Of a DNA stretch of 64,000 nt, positions 8,586 through 18,722 are shown one piece after another. The position numbers were made by a program, and so were the translations under genes. Under the pieces are notes generated by a model, which was given only the letters and a program-made list of their open reading frames with translations, did not search any database and was not told where the DNA came from. Within the stretch, counting starts at the first letter, position 1; each line of letters begins with the position of its first letter. The stretch is from Microbacterium sp. STN6 (GTDB taxonomy: Bacteria > Actinomycetota > Actinomycetes > Actinomycetales > Microbacteriaceae). The DNA is taken from assembly GCF_026410545.1 (NCBI RefSeq), contig NZ_JAPMIT010000004.1, forward strand, positions 186,001 through 250,000, given 5' to 3'.

Positions 8586-9259
8586 GCGCGGCGGCCACCG
8601 AGCACGAACTCTCGCTCATCCTGCCGGGCACGTGGGCGTGGATCCCGCTCGCCGACGACCAGGAGATGCGTAAGCGCATCGTCGCCCTCGTGAAGGCGCA
8701 GGTCGGAAGGGCGGATCGGCTGGCCACCAGGCGGCGCCAGGCGGTCGACGAGCTGACGCAGACGGCCGCACGGGCGAAGGCGGTCGGCGCGGCATCCTTC
8801 GCCCTGTCGCTTGAGCTGGTGCCCGGGGTGCCGTTCCCGGCGTCGCTCCTCACGACCTCGCGCGAGTGGCCGGTCCCGCAGGCCGATGCCGCCCCGCAGG
8901 CCGATGCCGCCCCGCAGGACGAGGCCGCACGAGGTGCGACTGTCGACCACGACGAGGCCGCCGCCGCCGTGGTACGCGCGCGCCTGGCCCGTTCCTTCCC
9001 TGCCGCGACCATCCTCGAGCAGCGCACCGGCAGCGTCGCCCGCACGGCCGAGTTCTTCCAGCAACGTATCGGAGCCGAGCAGGCGCCGACGCTTCGCTGC
9101 GAGTACTGGCTGCCCGTGCCGGACGGCTCTCGGCTGCTCGGCATCACGATCAGCGCGCCCACCGTGCCCGAGCCCGATCTCTTCACCCAGCTGTTCGACT
9201 CCATCGTCGACTCGGTCACGTTCTCGAACGAGCCGATACCCACCCAGATCGAGGAATGA
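8582..9259 (+). CDS. Unknown T7SS-locus protein, second paralogue
   Basis: A 225-residue protein beginning at the ATG that overlaps the previous stop (ATGA, 8582-8585). It shares the LPxxW opening, a central beta strand and a C-terminal LFDSIVDSVTF helix with its upstream neighbour. Residues 100-118 hold a threefold PQADAA-type repeat (an 18-bp unit around 8878-8930), probably a flexible linker that arose by slippage. The stop overlaps the next start by ATGA. Function unknown. Confidence 0.6.
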   Translation: MSAAATEHELSLILPGTWAWIPLADDQEMRKRIVALVKAQVGRADRLATRRRQAVDELTQTAARAKAVGAASFALSLELVPGVPFPASLLTTSREWPVPQADAAPQADAAPQDEAARGATVDHDEAAAAVVRARLARSFPAATILEQRTGSVARTAEFFQQRIGAEQAPTLRCEYWLPVPDGSRLLGITISAPTVPEPDLFTQLFDSIVDSVTFSNEPIPTQIEE

Positions 9260-10125
9260 TGTCACACGCATACCAGGCGCCGGCCGCAGTGAGTGAATCG
9301 GCACAGGCATCCTCGCACCGTGCCGGCGTCGTCCTCGACGCGATCGGCGGCGCCCTCGTCGCCATAGCGGTCGCGATGATCACAGCCCAGGCCATCGGCG
9401 TCACCTGGGCGTCACGAGCGGATGCCGCGGCGAGCGACCCGTCGCTTGCCTCCTGGGTCTCGGCCGCCGCCGACAACACGCTGGCCACACCGGGCATCAT
9501 TCTGCTGCTGGCGATGTGCGCGCTGATCCCGGGGGAGCTGTTGCGCCGCGGCGGCATCGGGGCGGGGCGGGGAGAGCCGCGCGGCACCCTGCTGCCTCAG
9601 GGTTCGCTCGTCGCCGTCTTCCGGCCCATCGGCCTCGGCGTGCACGCCGCGTGGATGATCGCCCTCGTCGTCGTCTCGCTCACCGTCACGTTCCTCGCCG
9701 CCTTCTCTGCGTCGTCGGGCACGTGGCCCGCATCCGTCGAGCACGAGGGCGCGTACACGGTGCTCGGCTCCCTGCTCGCATACGGACTCCTTCTGGTCGG
9801 GGTCGCCGGGGCCACCCTAGGCTCGTTCGTCAAGAAGTCGGTGTACGCGAGCGTCGTGCGCCGCCGCGGCGAGGCGGCCCTCTCCGGCGCGCCGGGGCAG
9901 GCGTTCTGGGCGTGGTTCACCCTGCGCTGGCGATTCGACCTGTGGCTGTGCGGCGTCGGGCTCCTCGTGCTCGCGGCATCCTCGCTGCCGCTCTCGTCGG
10001 GCGATGCAGGCGTCGCCGTTGCCGCGATCGTGGCTGGCGCGGCGCTGCTCGCGATCGGGCTTTGGGCTGCCTGCAACTACTGGCGGGCAGGTGCGCCGCT
10101 CGGCGTGGGCGAGTCATTCGCCTGA
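9256..10125 (+). CDS. Polytopic membrane protein of the T7SS locus
   Basis: A 289-residue protein with about six membrane helices (near residues 25-50, 78-95, 130-155, 170-190, 232-250 and 255-278). It starts at ATG 9256, which overlaps the previous stop; a second ATG follows at 9259. No family is recognised. As the last gene of the coupled series, it may be the membrane partner of the FHA-EccC motor, filling a role like that of EccD or EccE, but there is no sequence evidence of homology. Confidence 0.6.
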   Translation: MMSHAYQAPAAVSESAQASSHRAGVVLDAIGGALVAIAVAMITAQAIGVTWASRADAAASDPSLASWVSAAADNTLATPGIILLLAMCALIPGELLRRGGIGAGRGEPRGTLLPQGSLVAVFRPIGLGVHAAWMIALVVVSLTVTFLAAFSASSGTWPASVEHEGAYTVLGSLLAYGLLLVGVAGATLGSFVKKSVYASVVRRRGEAALSGAPGQAFWAWFTLRWRFDLWLCGVGLLVLAASSLPLSSGDAGVAVAAIVAGAALLAIGLWAACNYWRAGAPLGVGESFA

Positions 10126-10138
10126 CGCGCGGGGCGGC

Positions 10139-10161
10139 AATGCCCGCCGGTCGGCGGCATT
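10139..10161 (+). terminator. Hairpin at the end of the T7SS locus
   Basis: AATGCC (10139-10144) pairs with GGCATT (10156-10161), with an inner GCC/GGC stem and a one-base bulge. No clear U tract follows and the 3' arm runs into the -35 box of the rpsL promoter. It may insulate the two operons. Confidence 0.4.
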
Positions 10162-10189
10162 TGACCGCGCCCTCGAAGGAAGTTAGAAT
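10161..10189 (+). promoter_or_regulatory. rpsL (str operon) promoter
   Basis: TTGACC (10161-10166), a 17-bp spacer and TAGAAT (10184-10189) form a near-consensus sigma-A-type promoter. It gives a leader of about 235 nt before rpsL. The leader holds a dyad at 10243-10260 (AGTGCG...CGCACT with the palindrome GCGTATACGC inside) and no ORF that I can support. Confidence 0.8.
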
Positions 10190-10431
10190 TTTTCGAGTGT
10201 GCGCTTTGTCGTGCGCTCGAGTCGTGCCTGAAATCACGAACGAGTGCGCGTATACGCACTGATCCATGTAGGGCTGTTCATTCCGCCCCCACGGCATATC
10301 TGCCAGCGAACTCATGAATTCCTTTCCTGTGTACGCCGGTGGGTTCAGTTTGAGCTCGTGCGCCTCGGCTCTCGAGCACAAAGCAACACAGCAACACCTG
10401 TCACCGTGCAGTACATATAAGGAGCAATTCA

Positions 10432-10806
10432 GTGCCAACAATTCAGCAGTTGGTTCGGAAGGGCCGTAGCCCCAAGGTCACGAAGACCAAGGCGCCCGCC
10501 CTGAAGGCCAACCCGCAGCAGCGCGGAGTGTGCACCCGCGTCTACACGACCACGCCCAAGAAGCCGAACTCGGCTCTGCGCAAGGTCGCCCGTGTCAAGC
10601 TCTCCAACGGCACCGAGGTCACCGCCTACATTCCCGGCGAGGGCCACAACCTGCAGGAGCACTCGATGGTGCTCGTGCGCGGCGGGCGTGTGAAGGATCT
10701 CCCCGGCGTGCGTTACAAGATCGTCCGTGGTGCCCTCGACACCCAGGCCGTGAAGAACCGTCAGCAGGCCCGCAGCCGCTACGGCGCCAAGAAGGAGAAG
10801 AAGTAA
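10432..10806 (+). CDS. rpsL: 30S ribosomal protein S12 (uS12)
   Basis: A 124-residue protein of the ribosomal decoding centre. It carries the conserved [11 protein letters not shown] loop (Lys43) and KDLPGVRY (Lys88), the residues whose change gives streptomycin resistance; both are wild type here. GTG start with AAGGAG 7 bp upstream (10419-10424). It opens the str operon, and its stop overlaps the rpsG start by one base. Confidence 0.98.
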   Translation: MPTIQQLVRKGRSPKVTKTKAPALKANPQQRGVCTRVYTTTPKKPNSALRKVARVKLSNGTEVTAYIPGEGHNLQEHSMVLVRGGRVKDLPGVRYKIVRGALDTQAVKNRQQARSRYGAKKEKK

Positions 10807-11276
10807 TGCCTCGCAAGGGTCCCGCTCCCAAGCGCCCCGTGGTCGCCGACCCGGTATACGGTGCTCCCATCGTCAGCCAGCTCGTCAACAAGATCCTTCA
10901 GGACGGCAAGAAGGGCCTCGCCGAGCGCATCGTCTACGATGCACTCGCCGGAGTCGCCGCCAAGAACGGTCAGGATGCCGTGGCCACCCTCAAGAAGGCG
11001 CTCGACAACGTGCGCCCCACGCTCGAGGTCCGCTCGCGCCGTGTCGGTGGTTCGACCTACCAGGTGCCCGTCGAGGTCAAGCCGCACCGCGCCAACACGC
11101 TTGCGCTGCGCTGGCTGACCAGCTACGCCAAGGGGCGTCGCGAGAAGACCATGACCGAGCGTCTCACCAACGAGATCCTCGACGCGTCGAACGGTCTGGG
11201 CGCCGCGGTCAAGCGCCGCGAAGACACGCACAAGATGGCCGAGTCGAACAAGGCATTCGCGCACTACCGCTGGTAG
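10806..11276 (+). CDS. rpsG: 30S ribosomal protein S7 (uS7)
   Basis: 156 residues, the usual bacterial length. S7 nucleates assembly of the 30S head and contacts E-site tRNA. The N-terminus [11 protein letters not shown] and the conserved [19 protein letters not shown] core are clear. The ATG overlaps the rpsL stop (TAATG), so the two genes are coupled. In other bacteria S7 autoregulates this operon; no specific binding structure was identified here. Confidence 0.98.
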   Translation: MPRKGPAPKRPVVADPVYGAPIVSQLVNKILQDGKKGLAERIVYDALAGVAAKNGQDAVATLKKALDNVRPTLEVRSRRVGGSTYQVPVEVKPHRANTLALRWLTSYAKGRREKTMTERLTNEILDASNGLGAAVKRREDTHKMAESNKAFAHYRW

Positions 11277-11293
11277 ATCAACTCTTGTCCGCT

Positions 11294-11366
11294 GGTTGAG
11301 GAGGTCGCGAAGCGACCGTCTCGAAACCCGTGCTGGGCTTCGAGACGCGCTTCGCGCTCCTCAACC
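11294..11366. repeat. Palindromic REP-like repeat, type A
   Basis: A 73-bp element between rpsG and fusA starting GGTTGAGGAG and ending CTCCTCAACC, with inner TCTCGAAACC and TTCGAGACG arms and CGCGAAGCG-type words. Related copies lie at 40553-40648 and, in tandem, at 48551-48716. It is transcribed inside the str operon, so it must be tolerated in the mRNA. Confidence 0.8.
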
Positions 11367-11405
11367 GGCAAAGAACTCACATACAACCCCTTTCGGAGGA
11401 ACCCC

Positions 11406-13520
11406 GTGGCACAAGACGTGCTCACAGACCTGAAAAAGGTCCGCAATATCGGCATCATGGCGCATATCGATGCTGGTAAGACGACGACGACCGAGCGCAT
11501 CCTTTTCTACACGGGCGTCAACCACAAGATTGGCGAGACGCACGACGGCGCCTCGACCACAGACTGGATGGAGCAGGAGAAGGAGCGCGGCATCACCATC
11601 ACGTCTGCCGCCGTGACCTGCTTCTGGAACAACAACCAGATCAACATCATCGACACCCCGGGCCACGTCGACTTCACCGTCGAGGTAGAGCGCTCGCTCC
11701 GCGTGCTCGACGGCGCGGTCGCCGTGTTCGACGGCAAGGAGGGCGTCGAGCCCCAGTCCGAGACCGTGTGGCGACAGGCCGACAAGTACAACGTGCCGCG
11801 CATCTGCTTCATCAACAAGATGGACAAGTTGGGCGCTGACTTCTACTTCACGGTCGACACCATCATCAAGCGCCTCGGTGCCAAGCCGCTCGTTCTGCAG
11901 CTGCCGATCGGTTCCGAGAGCGACTTCGTCGGTGTCGTCGACCTGCTCACTATGCGCGCCCTGGTCTGGCCGGGCGACGCCAAGGGTGACGTGACGATGG
12001 GCGCCAAGTACGAGATCCAGGAGATCCCGGCTGAGCTCAAGGAGAAGGCCGAGGAGTATCGCAACGCGCTGCTCGAGACCGTTGCGGAGACGAGTGACGA
12101 GCTGCTGGAGAAGTTCTTCAGCGGTGAGGAGCTCACGCTCGATGAGATCAAGGGCGCGATCCGCAAGCTCACGGTCAACAACGAGATCTACCCGGTTCTG
12201 TGTGGCTCCGCCTTCAAGAACCGCGGCGTGCAGCCCATGCTCGATGCCGTCGTCGACTTCCTTCCGTCGCCGGCCGACGTGCCGTCGATCCAGGGCCACG
12301 ACGTGCGCGACCCCGAGGTTGTGCTTGAGCGTCACGCCGACCGCAACGAGCCGTTCTCGGCGCTCGCGTTCAAGGTCGCGGTGCACCCGTTCTTCGGCCG
12401 CCTCACCTACGTTCGCGTGTACTCGGGCCACATCGACTCCGGCGCCCAGGTCATCAACTCGACCAAGGGCAAGAAGGAGCGCATCGGCAAGATCTTCCAG
12501 ATGCACGCCAACAAGGAGATCCCCGTCGACTCGGTCACGGCCGGGCACATCTACGCCGTCATCGGTCTGAAGGACACCACGACCGGCGACACGCTGTGCG
12601 ACCCGAACCAGCAGATCGTGCTCGAGTCCATGACGTTCCCCGAGCCTGTGCTGAAGGTCGCCATCGAGCCGAAGACGAAGGCCGACCAGGAGAAGCTCGG
12701 CACGGCTATCCAGAAGCTGGCCGAGGAGGACCCGACGTTCCGCGTCGAGCTCGACCAGGAGACCGGCCAGACCGTCATCGGCGGCATGGGCGAGCTCCAC
12801 CTCGACATCCTCGTGGACCGCATGAAGCGCGAGTTCCACGTTGAGGCGAACGTCGGCAAGCCGCAGGTCGCCTACCGCGAGACGCTCAAGCGCACGGTCG
12901 AGAAGCACGACTACACCCACAAGAAGCAGACCGGTGGTTCCGGTCAGTTCGCAAAGGTGCAGATCGCGCTGACGCCGATGGAGGTCACGGCTGAGAAGTC
13001 GTACGAATTCGAGAACAAGGTCACCGGTGGTCGCGTCCCGCGCGAGTACATTCCGTCGGTGGATGCGGGCATCCAGGATGCCATGCAGGTCGGTGTTCTC
13101 GCCGGGTACCCGACGGTGGGCGTGAAGGCGTCCCTGCTTGACGGCGCCTACCACGAGGTCGACTCTTCGGAGATGGCCTTCAAGATCGCCGGCTCGATGG
13201 CCTATAAAGAGGCTGCTCGCAAGGCGAACCCGGTTCTGCTCGAGCCGTTGATGGCCGTCGAGGTGCGCACCCCTGAGGAATACATGGGTGACGTCATCGG
13301 CGACCTGAACTCGCGCCGCGGCCAGATCCAGTCCATGGAGGACGCCAGCGGGGTCAAGGTGATCCGCGCGCACGTCCCGCTGTCGGAGATGTTCGGCTAC
13401 ATCGGCGACCTGAGGTCCAAGACCTCCGGGCGCGCGGTGTACTCGATGTCATTCGAGAGCTACGCGGAGGTCCCGAAGGCTGTCGCCGACGAGATCGTCC
13501 AGAAGAACAAGGGCGAATAA
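11406..13520 (+). CDS. fusA: Elongation factor G
   Basis: A 704-residue translational GTPase that drives ribosomal translocation and, with RRF, subunit recycling. G1 AHIDAGKT is at residues 19-26, G2 RGITITSA and G3 DTPGHVDF follow, and G4 is NKMD. Full-length domains II-V are present, ending in the conserved [11 protein letters not shown] region. GTG start with GGAGGA 5 bp upstream (11395-11400). Third gene of the str operon, separated from rpsG by a type A repeat. Confidence 0.98.
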   Translation: MAQDVLTDLKKVRNIGIMAHIDAGKTTTTERILFYTGVNHKIGETHDGASTTDWMEQEKERGITITSAAVTCFWNNNQINIIDTPGHVDFTVEVERSLRVLDGAVAVFDGKEGVEPQSETVWRQADKYNVPRICFINKMDKLGADFYFTVDTIIKRLGAKPLVLQLPIGSESDFVGVVDLLTMRALVWPGDAKGDVTMGAKYEIQEIPAELKEKAEEYRNALLETVAETSDELLEKFFSGEELTLDEIKGAIRKLTVNNEIYPVLCGSAFKNRGVQPMLDAVVDFLPSPADVPSIQGHDVRDPEVVLERHADRNEPFSALAFKVAVHPFFGRLTYVRVYSGHIDSGAQVINSTKGKKERIGKIFQMHANKEIPVDSVTAGHIYAVIGLKDTTTGDTLCDPNQQIVLESMTFPEPVLKVAIEPKTKADQEKLGTAIQKLAEEDPTFRVELDQETGQTVIGGMGELHLDILVDRMKREFHVEANVGKPQVAYRETLKRTVEKHDYTHKKQTGGSGQFAKVQIALTPMEVTAEKSYEFENKVTGGRVPREYIPSVDAGIQDAMQVGVLAGYPTVGVKASLLDGAYHEVDSSEMAFKIAGSMAYKEAARKANPVLLEPLMAVEVRTPEEYMGDVIGDLNSRRGQIQSMEDASGVKVIRAHVPLSEMFGYIGDLRSKTSGRAVYSMSFESYAEVPKAVADEIVQKNKGE

Positions 13521-13552
13521 CGCCCGAAAATACGCGTCCCGCCCGGGTCGCG

Positions 13553-13558
13553 TAACAT
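13553..13558 (+). promoter_or_regulatory. Possible internal tuf promoter (-10)
   Basis: TAACAT in the 111-bp fusA-tuf gap, about 75 bp before tuf. The same hexamer is the -10 of the well-formed rplM promoter at 46022. The -35 region (13530-13535) is poor, so an extra tuf promoter is plausible but unproven. Confidence 0.4.
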
Positions 13559-13631
13559 AGGAAAACACTCCATCCGTATGCATCCGGCACATCTTCGGAT
13601 GCCTGCAACCGAGTCCTGAGGAGGACCCACA

Positions 13632-14825
<1,194 letters not shown>

Positions 14826-14879
14826 TACCTCGCGTGGCAGCGCCACGCACCGCGATGTGCAGAGCCTCATCGTGAACGG

Positions 14880-14904
14880 AAGGGCCGGGTTCATCCCGGC
14901 CCTT
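14880..14904 (+). terminator. Intrinsic terminator of the str operon
   Basis: A 10-bp perfect stem (AAGGGCCGGG/CCCGGCCCTT) with a TTCAT loop, followed by CTGCTGTT. It lies 55 bp after the tuf stop. Confidence 0.9.
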
Positions 14905-14920
14905 CTGCTGTTAACGCCGC

Positions 14921-15054
14921 CCCGCCGGTCGAGGAGCGCGTCGCGCGCCGCCCCCGCCGGCCGAGTAGCGCGAAGCGCGGCGCCCCCGCCGGTCGAGTAG
15001 CGCGTCGCGCGGCGCCCCCGCCGGTCGAGTAGCGCGAAGCGCGTATCGAGACCT
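14921..15054. repeat. Four tandem 32-bp units of the type B repeat
   Basis: Four head-to-tail copies at 14921, 14953, 14985 and 15017, each opening CCCGCCGGTCGAGTAGCGCG (with small changes) and alternating between GTCGCGCG and GAAGCGCG. Only the last copy continues into TATCGAGACC, which completes the palindrome seen in single type B elements elsewhere. The rest of the 14826-15214 gap holds the tuf terminator and an AT-richer promoter region. Confidence 0.85.
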
Positions 15055-15100
15055 CCCGACACGCCGAGGCCCCGCCAGTCAGCCGATGCGCCCCTTCACA

Positions 15101-15154
15101 TAGAATGAGAAAAACTCAATAAGTAGAGACTTTTGCACAGGGTTGTGGCAAACT
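15101..15154 (+). promoter_or_regulatory. AT-rich upstream region of the surface protein gene
   Basis: It contains TAGAAT (15101-15106), a TGAG-AAAAA-CTCA dyad (15107-15119) and the 12-mer TTGTGGCAAACT (15143-15154). The same 12-mer occurs at 17946-17957 in the rpsJ promoter. Which of the -10-like boxes is used cannot be settled from sequence. Confidence 0.5.
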
Positions 15155-15214
15155 GAGGAAGCCTCATTACCCGAAGAGGCATGACGTCGCGCCTGAAAAG
15201 GAGTTCCGACCAAC

Positions 15215-17806
15215 ATGCGAAGTCTCAAGAAAACACTATTCGCTGCGTTCCGCGCAGCACGGCACGACCGCTCCGGCCCCTTCAACAGGCTCACCCGGTA
15301 CACCGCACGCGTCCTCGCCCCTACACTCATCGTCGGCGTCGCCCTCACGGGCTTCGCACCCGCACCGGCATCCGCTGACCCTGCCGCCCCTGAGCAGTCC
15401 ACTACCTCAAGTGCGCCCGCAACGACGCCGCCGGGCGACGCCCAGCCCACGTCGACGCCCGCTCCGTCCGCCTCGCAGCCCCCTGCGCCGGGCACAGACA
15501 CCTCAGGTGCGGATGCGGCGAGCACACCCCCTCATGTGGACTCGGCCCTCACGTCCACCCGTCAGGCGCTCACGAGCACCGCACCGCCCAGCCCCGGCAC
15601 CTCCGGCCAGGGTGGCTACCAGGGCGGCACCATGTCCTCCACGATCACGATCGTCAAGAACGTCGTTGACGAGTCGGGTGCGACGCTGTCGTCCGAGCTC
15701 GCCGGCTGGCAGTTCACCCTCAATGCGACTGCACCGGCCGACAACCAGAGCCTGAACACGGATGCCTCGGGCACGGCCTCGTTCTCCGTGCCGGTCACCA
15801 ACGGCGCCACGAGCACCGTGACGATCGCGGAGACCGCGCGCTCCGGCTACGCCGTGAAACCCCTGAAGACTGGTGAGAACGCGCAGTGTCGCGGCAATTC
15901 GTTCCAGCCCACCGTGACGAACGTCGGTCTCAACGGCTTCTCCCTCGCTGTTGGCGGCGGGCAGAACATCACCTGCACCATCACCAACGTGAAGAGCACG
16001 CCCGCCTCCTGGACCGTCTCCAAGTCGAGCAACCCGCCAGCGGGATCAACCGTCGTTCCCGGTGACACGATCACGTACACGCTGACGCTCACCCACACAG
16101 GCGGCTCGACGCCGGCGTCACTCGTGCTCACCGACGACCTCTCGAAGGCATTCACCTCAGCGGCCATGGACGGCGTTCCGCTCGCATCGAACGGCACGTA
16201 CGCCTTCAGTGGCAACAACCTGCTGTGGACCGTCACCGACTTCTCCACGACCCAGACGCTCGTGTACACGATGCGTGTGAACAAGGGCGCATACGGTGTC
16301 GATATCAGGAACGCCCTGATCGTTCCGCCGGGCGGAACCTGCGTCGGCGTCTGCGTCACCGACCACCTCACCCCGAAGTGGAACCTGTCGAAGACATCGA
16401 ACCCCGTGACCGGCAGCCTCGTGCAGCCGGGAGAGACGGTGACGTACACGCTGCACGCTGACAACAGCTCCGCCGGTACGGTCACGGGCGCCATAGCGAC
16501 CGACGACCTCAGCAATGTGCTCGCACACGCCGCGCTCGTCTCGCCGCTTCCCGCAGGCCTCGCCTTCGACACGGCGACCAACCACCTCACGTGGTCCATC
16601 GGAAACCTGGCATCGGGCGACTCGGCCGACATCAGCTACTCGGTCGTCATCGATAAGGATGCCGCCGGCGTCGGCCTCCGCAACGTCGTCACCCCGAGCC
16701 TCGGCGGCTTCTGCCCCAGCTACTCGACGGGCCTGCCCGACAACTCCACGAACCCGCGCTGCGATACGGTGCATCGCGTTCCGCTGGTCAACCTGAGCAT
16801 CGTCAAGACGCACGACCCCGTGCTGGGCGACGCGGTCGATTCTGGTGAAGGCAGCACGCTCCTCTACCGTCTGACCATCGAGAACAATGGTGCGGATGCC
16901 GCGACCGGCGTGACCGTGAGCGACCCGCTGCCTGCCGGACTCGGCCTCGATGGCGCCATCACCGCTCCGACGGGGTGGAGTGCGCAGGTCGTCGCCGGCG
17001 TCATGACGGCCACGTACGCGGGCAACTTCGCCGCGGGCGCCACGGCCGAGATCAGCTACACGGTGAAGGTCGGCACCCTCTCGCGTTCCGGTGGCGACGT
17101 GCCTTTCCCGGACATCGAGAACACCGCGTGCGTCAAGAGCAGCAACGCCGATTCCGACCTGCGTGACAACTGCTCGACCGACCGAACCAAGGTGAAGTCG
17201 GTGGCCGTCACGGCAGACGCGATCTGCCTGGCCGACGCCCCGGTCGTGCGGTACTCGCTCACGCCGTACAACATGGCCACGCTGCCGACCGTCGCGATCA
17301 TCTGGTGGACAACCGACGGTTACGCACACCGCGATCCGAGCATCGACGCGTCGAATAAGGCGGCGCTGCTGGCGAATGGGGCTGAGCAGGTGAACTACGT
17401 GCCGGTCCCTGCAGGCTGGACGAGTGGCGAGACCATCAGCGGCACCCAGCTGTGGCCGGGCGCGGCGGTGGACGCCAACGGCAACCCCACGGCATGGCCA
17501 GGCTGGCGCCAGCTGTCGACCGGCCAGTGGGTGCTCGACCCATCGACGCCGTTCTACAACCTGCGCAACAACGCCGTGGTCGAGGTGCGAATCAACCCAA
17601 CGACCGGCGCCACCATCACCTATCCACCGCCCTCGCCCAACTGTGACCCCATGCCCCCGCGGTACCACACGGCCGGGCACGTGACCGCGCTCGCGGTGAC
17701 GGGTTCAGACGACACTCCCGGCCTGGCCGTGGCAGGATTCCTGCTGCTCACCGGTGTGCTCATGAGCATCTGGGTGCGACGCCGTCGCCTTCGCGAGCGC
17801 TCATAG
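15215..17806 (+). CDS. LAXTG-anchored DUF11 surface protein
   Basis: An 863-residue exported protein. A long basic N-region and hydrophobic core end in APASA near residue 54 (signal peptide). A Pro/Thr/Ser-rich linker follows to about 140, then a prealbumin/SpaA-like beta domain (about 143-262, opening SSTITIVKNVVDESG). Three DUF11 repeats come next, near 265-385, 390-520 and 525-670, each with a D-x-V/I-x-Y-x-L-type strand. A Cys-containing domain follows. The C-terminus has LAVTG (826-830), a hydrophobic helix and RRRRLRERS, the layout of a class E sortase substrate. No sortase gene lies in this window. AAGGAG at 15198-15203 supports the ATG. It is a single gene with its own terminator between the str and S10 operons. 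Confidence 0.88.
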   Translation: MRSLKKTLFAAFRAARHDRSGPFNRLTRYTARVLAPTLIVGVALTGFAPAPASADPAAPEQSTTSSAPATTPPGDAQPTSTPAPSASQPPAPGTDTSGADAASTPPHVDSALTSTRQALTSTAPPSPGTSGQGGYQGGTMSSTITIVKNVVDESGATLSSELAGWQFTLNATAPADNQSLNTDASGTASFSVPVTNGATSTVTIAETARSGYAVKPLKTGENAQCRGNSFQPTVTNVGLNGFSLAVGGGQNITCTITNVKSTPASWTVSKSSNPPAGSTVVPGDTITYTLTLTHTGGSTPASLVLTDDLSKAFTSAAMDGVPLASNGTYAFSGNNLLWTVTDFSTTQTLVYTMRVNKGAYGVDIRNALIVPPGGTCVGVCVTDHLTPKWNLSKTSNPVTGSLVQPGETVTYTLHADNSSAGTVTGAIATDDLSNVLAHAALVSPLPAGLAFDTATNHLTWSIGNLASGDSADISYSVVIDKDAAGVGLRNVVTPSLGGFCPSYSTGLPDNSTNPRCDTVHRVPLVNLSIVKTHDPVLGDAVDSGEGSTLLYRLTIENNGADAATGVTVSDPLPAGLGLDGAITAPTGWSAQVVAGVMTATYAGNFAAGATAEISYTVKVGTLSRSGGDVPFPDIENTACVKSSNADSDLRDNCSTDRTKVKSVAVTADAICLADAPVVRYSLTPYNMATLPTVAIIWWTTDGYAHRDPSIDASNKAALLANGAEQVNYVPVPAGWTSGETISGTQLWPGAAVDANGNPTAWPGWRQLSTGQWVLDPSTPFYNLRNNAVVEVRINPTTGATITYPPPSPNCDPMPPRYHTAGHVTALAVTGSDDTPGLAVAGFLLLTGVLMSIWVRRRRLRERS

Positions 17807-17880
17807 CGAGGGGCGGATGACCGCGGCAGAGCCGCGGCTTAAGACCAGGGCGGACGAGGTCGGACGATCGCTCTGAACAG

Positions 17881-17909
17881 AAGGGGCCGGGCACTGCGCC
17901 CGGCCCCTT
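17881..17909 (+). terminator. Intrinsic terminator after the surface protein gene
   Basis: A 12-bp perfect stem (AAGGGGCCGGGC/GCCCGGCCCCTT) with a 5-nt loop, 74 bp after the stop codon. It separates the surface protein gene from the S10 operon. Confidence 0.9.
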
Positions 17910-17928
17910 CGCGCGCGACACGCCCGGG

Positions 17929-17957
17929 TTGCAGACGCCTCAAGATTGTGGCAAACT
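17929..17957 (+). promoter_or_regulatory. Putative S10 operon (rpsJ) promoter
   Basis: TTGCAG (17929-17934), a 17-bp spacer and CAAACT (17952-17957) lie just after the preceding terminator. The -10 is part of TTGTGGCAAACT, shared with the region before the surface protein gene. It predicts a leader of about 425 nt. Confidence 0.6.
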
Positions 17958-17964
17958 CGATGAG

Positions 17965-18389
17965 TTCAACATTTCGTGCCGAGCATGCCCTGCGTGCCGC
18001 GCTCGAATCACTGCCAGGCAGTGCATAGCCGCTCCCACAGAATCAATTCGTTCGCGAGTTCATTCTCACGAGGTTCAGGTTAGGCCGCGGGCAGCAGAGC
18101 ACTTTGGATCCCCTGCAGCCATGGCAGCGGTGGGAGAAAAGCTTAATCGACAATCAGAGAAGACCTAGGTTTTCGCTGCCTTGTGCGCGGGCGACACGCC
18201 CGAGCGCGGGGGTCGGTCCGGCGGAGCCGCCGGAATCCTCGTGATCGTGATCGCGAAGAGTCCTGTGCTCCAACGGAATTGATAGAAGAACAGCGGTGCG
18301 ACAACTGGGGTGACCAGCGTTTTCGTAACGCACGCGTCCAATGCGGCCACACCGGCCGTACGACGCCAGAAACAGAGAGTGAGTTCGAC
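17965..18389 (+). promoter_or_regulatory. Long untranslated leader of the S10 operon
   Basis: No ORF is supported in this 425-nt stretch. It holds two adjacent hairpins: CGGGC-GACAC-GCCCG (18188-18202) and TCCGGCGG-AG-CCGCCGGA (18217-18234). S10 leaders in other bacteria are sites of L4-mediated feedback. Whether this leader does the same cannot be judged from sequence alone. Confidence 0.45.
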
Positions 18390-18698
18390 ATGGCGGGACA
18401 GAAGATCCGCATTCGGCTTAAGTCGTATGACCACGAGGTCATCGACACCTCCGCACGCAAGATCGTCGACACGGTGACCCGTGCCGGCGCGACCGTGGTG
18501 GGGCCGGTGCCGCTTCCGACCGAGAAGAACGTGGTGTGTGTCATCCGTTCGCCTCACAAGTACAAGGACAGCCGGGAGCACTTCGAGATGCGCACCCACA
18601 AGAGGCTGATCGACATCATCGATCCGACGCCGAAGGCCGTCGACTCGCTCATGCGACTCGACCTCCCCGCCGACGTCAACATCGAGATCAAGCTCTGA
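18390..18698 (+). CDS. rpsJ: 30S ribosomal protein S10 (uS10)
   Basis: 102 residues starting [19 protein letters not shown]; upstream in-frame codons have no support and would add unrelated sequence. S10 is part of the 30S head and also the NusE partner of NusB in antitermination. The RTHKRLIDI and [17 protein letters not shown] motifs are conserved. First gene of the S10 operon. Confidence 0.98.
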   Translation: MAGQKIRIRLKSYDHEVIDTSARKIVDTVTRAGATVVGPVPLPTEKNVVCVIRSPHKYKDSREHFEMRTHKRLIDIIDPTPKAVDSLMRLDLPADVNIEIKL

Positions 18699-18722
18699 GC
18701 TGGATTGAGGCAGAGGTAATCC

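Noticed and set aside
11361-13373. 670-residue open frame on the minus strand
   Set aside because: Antisense to fusA, a clear full-length gene; no family resemblance.
14921-15054. CRISPR-like array
   Set aside because: The 32-bp units are directly adjacent with no unique spacers and no cas genes are present.
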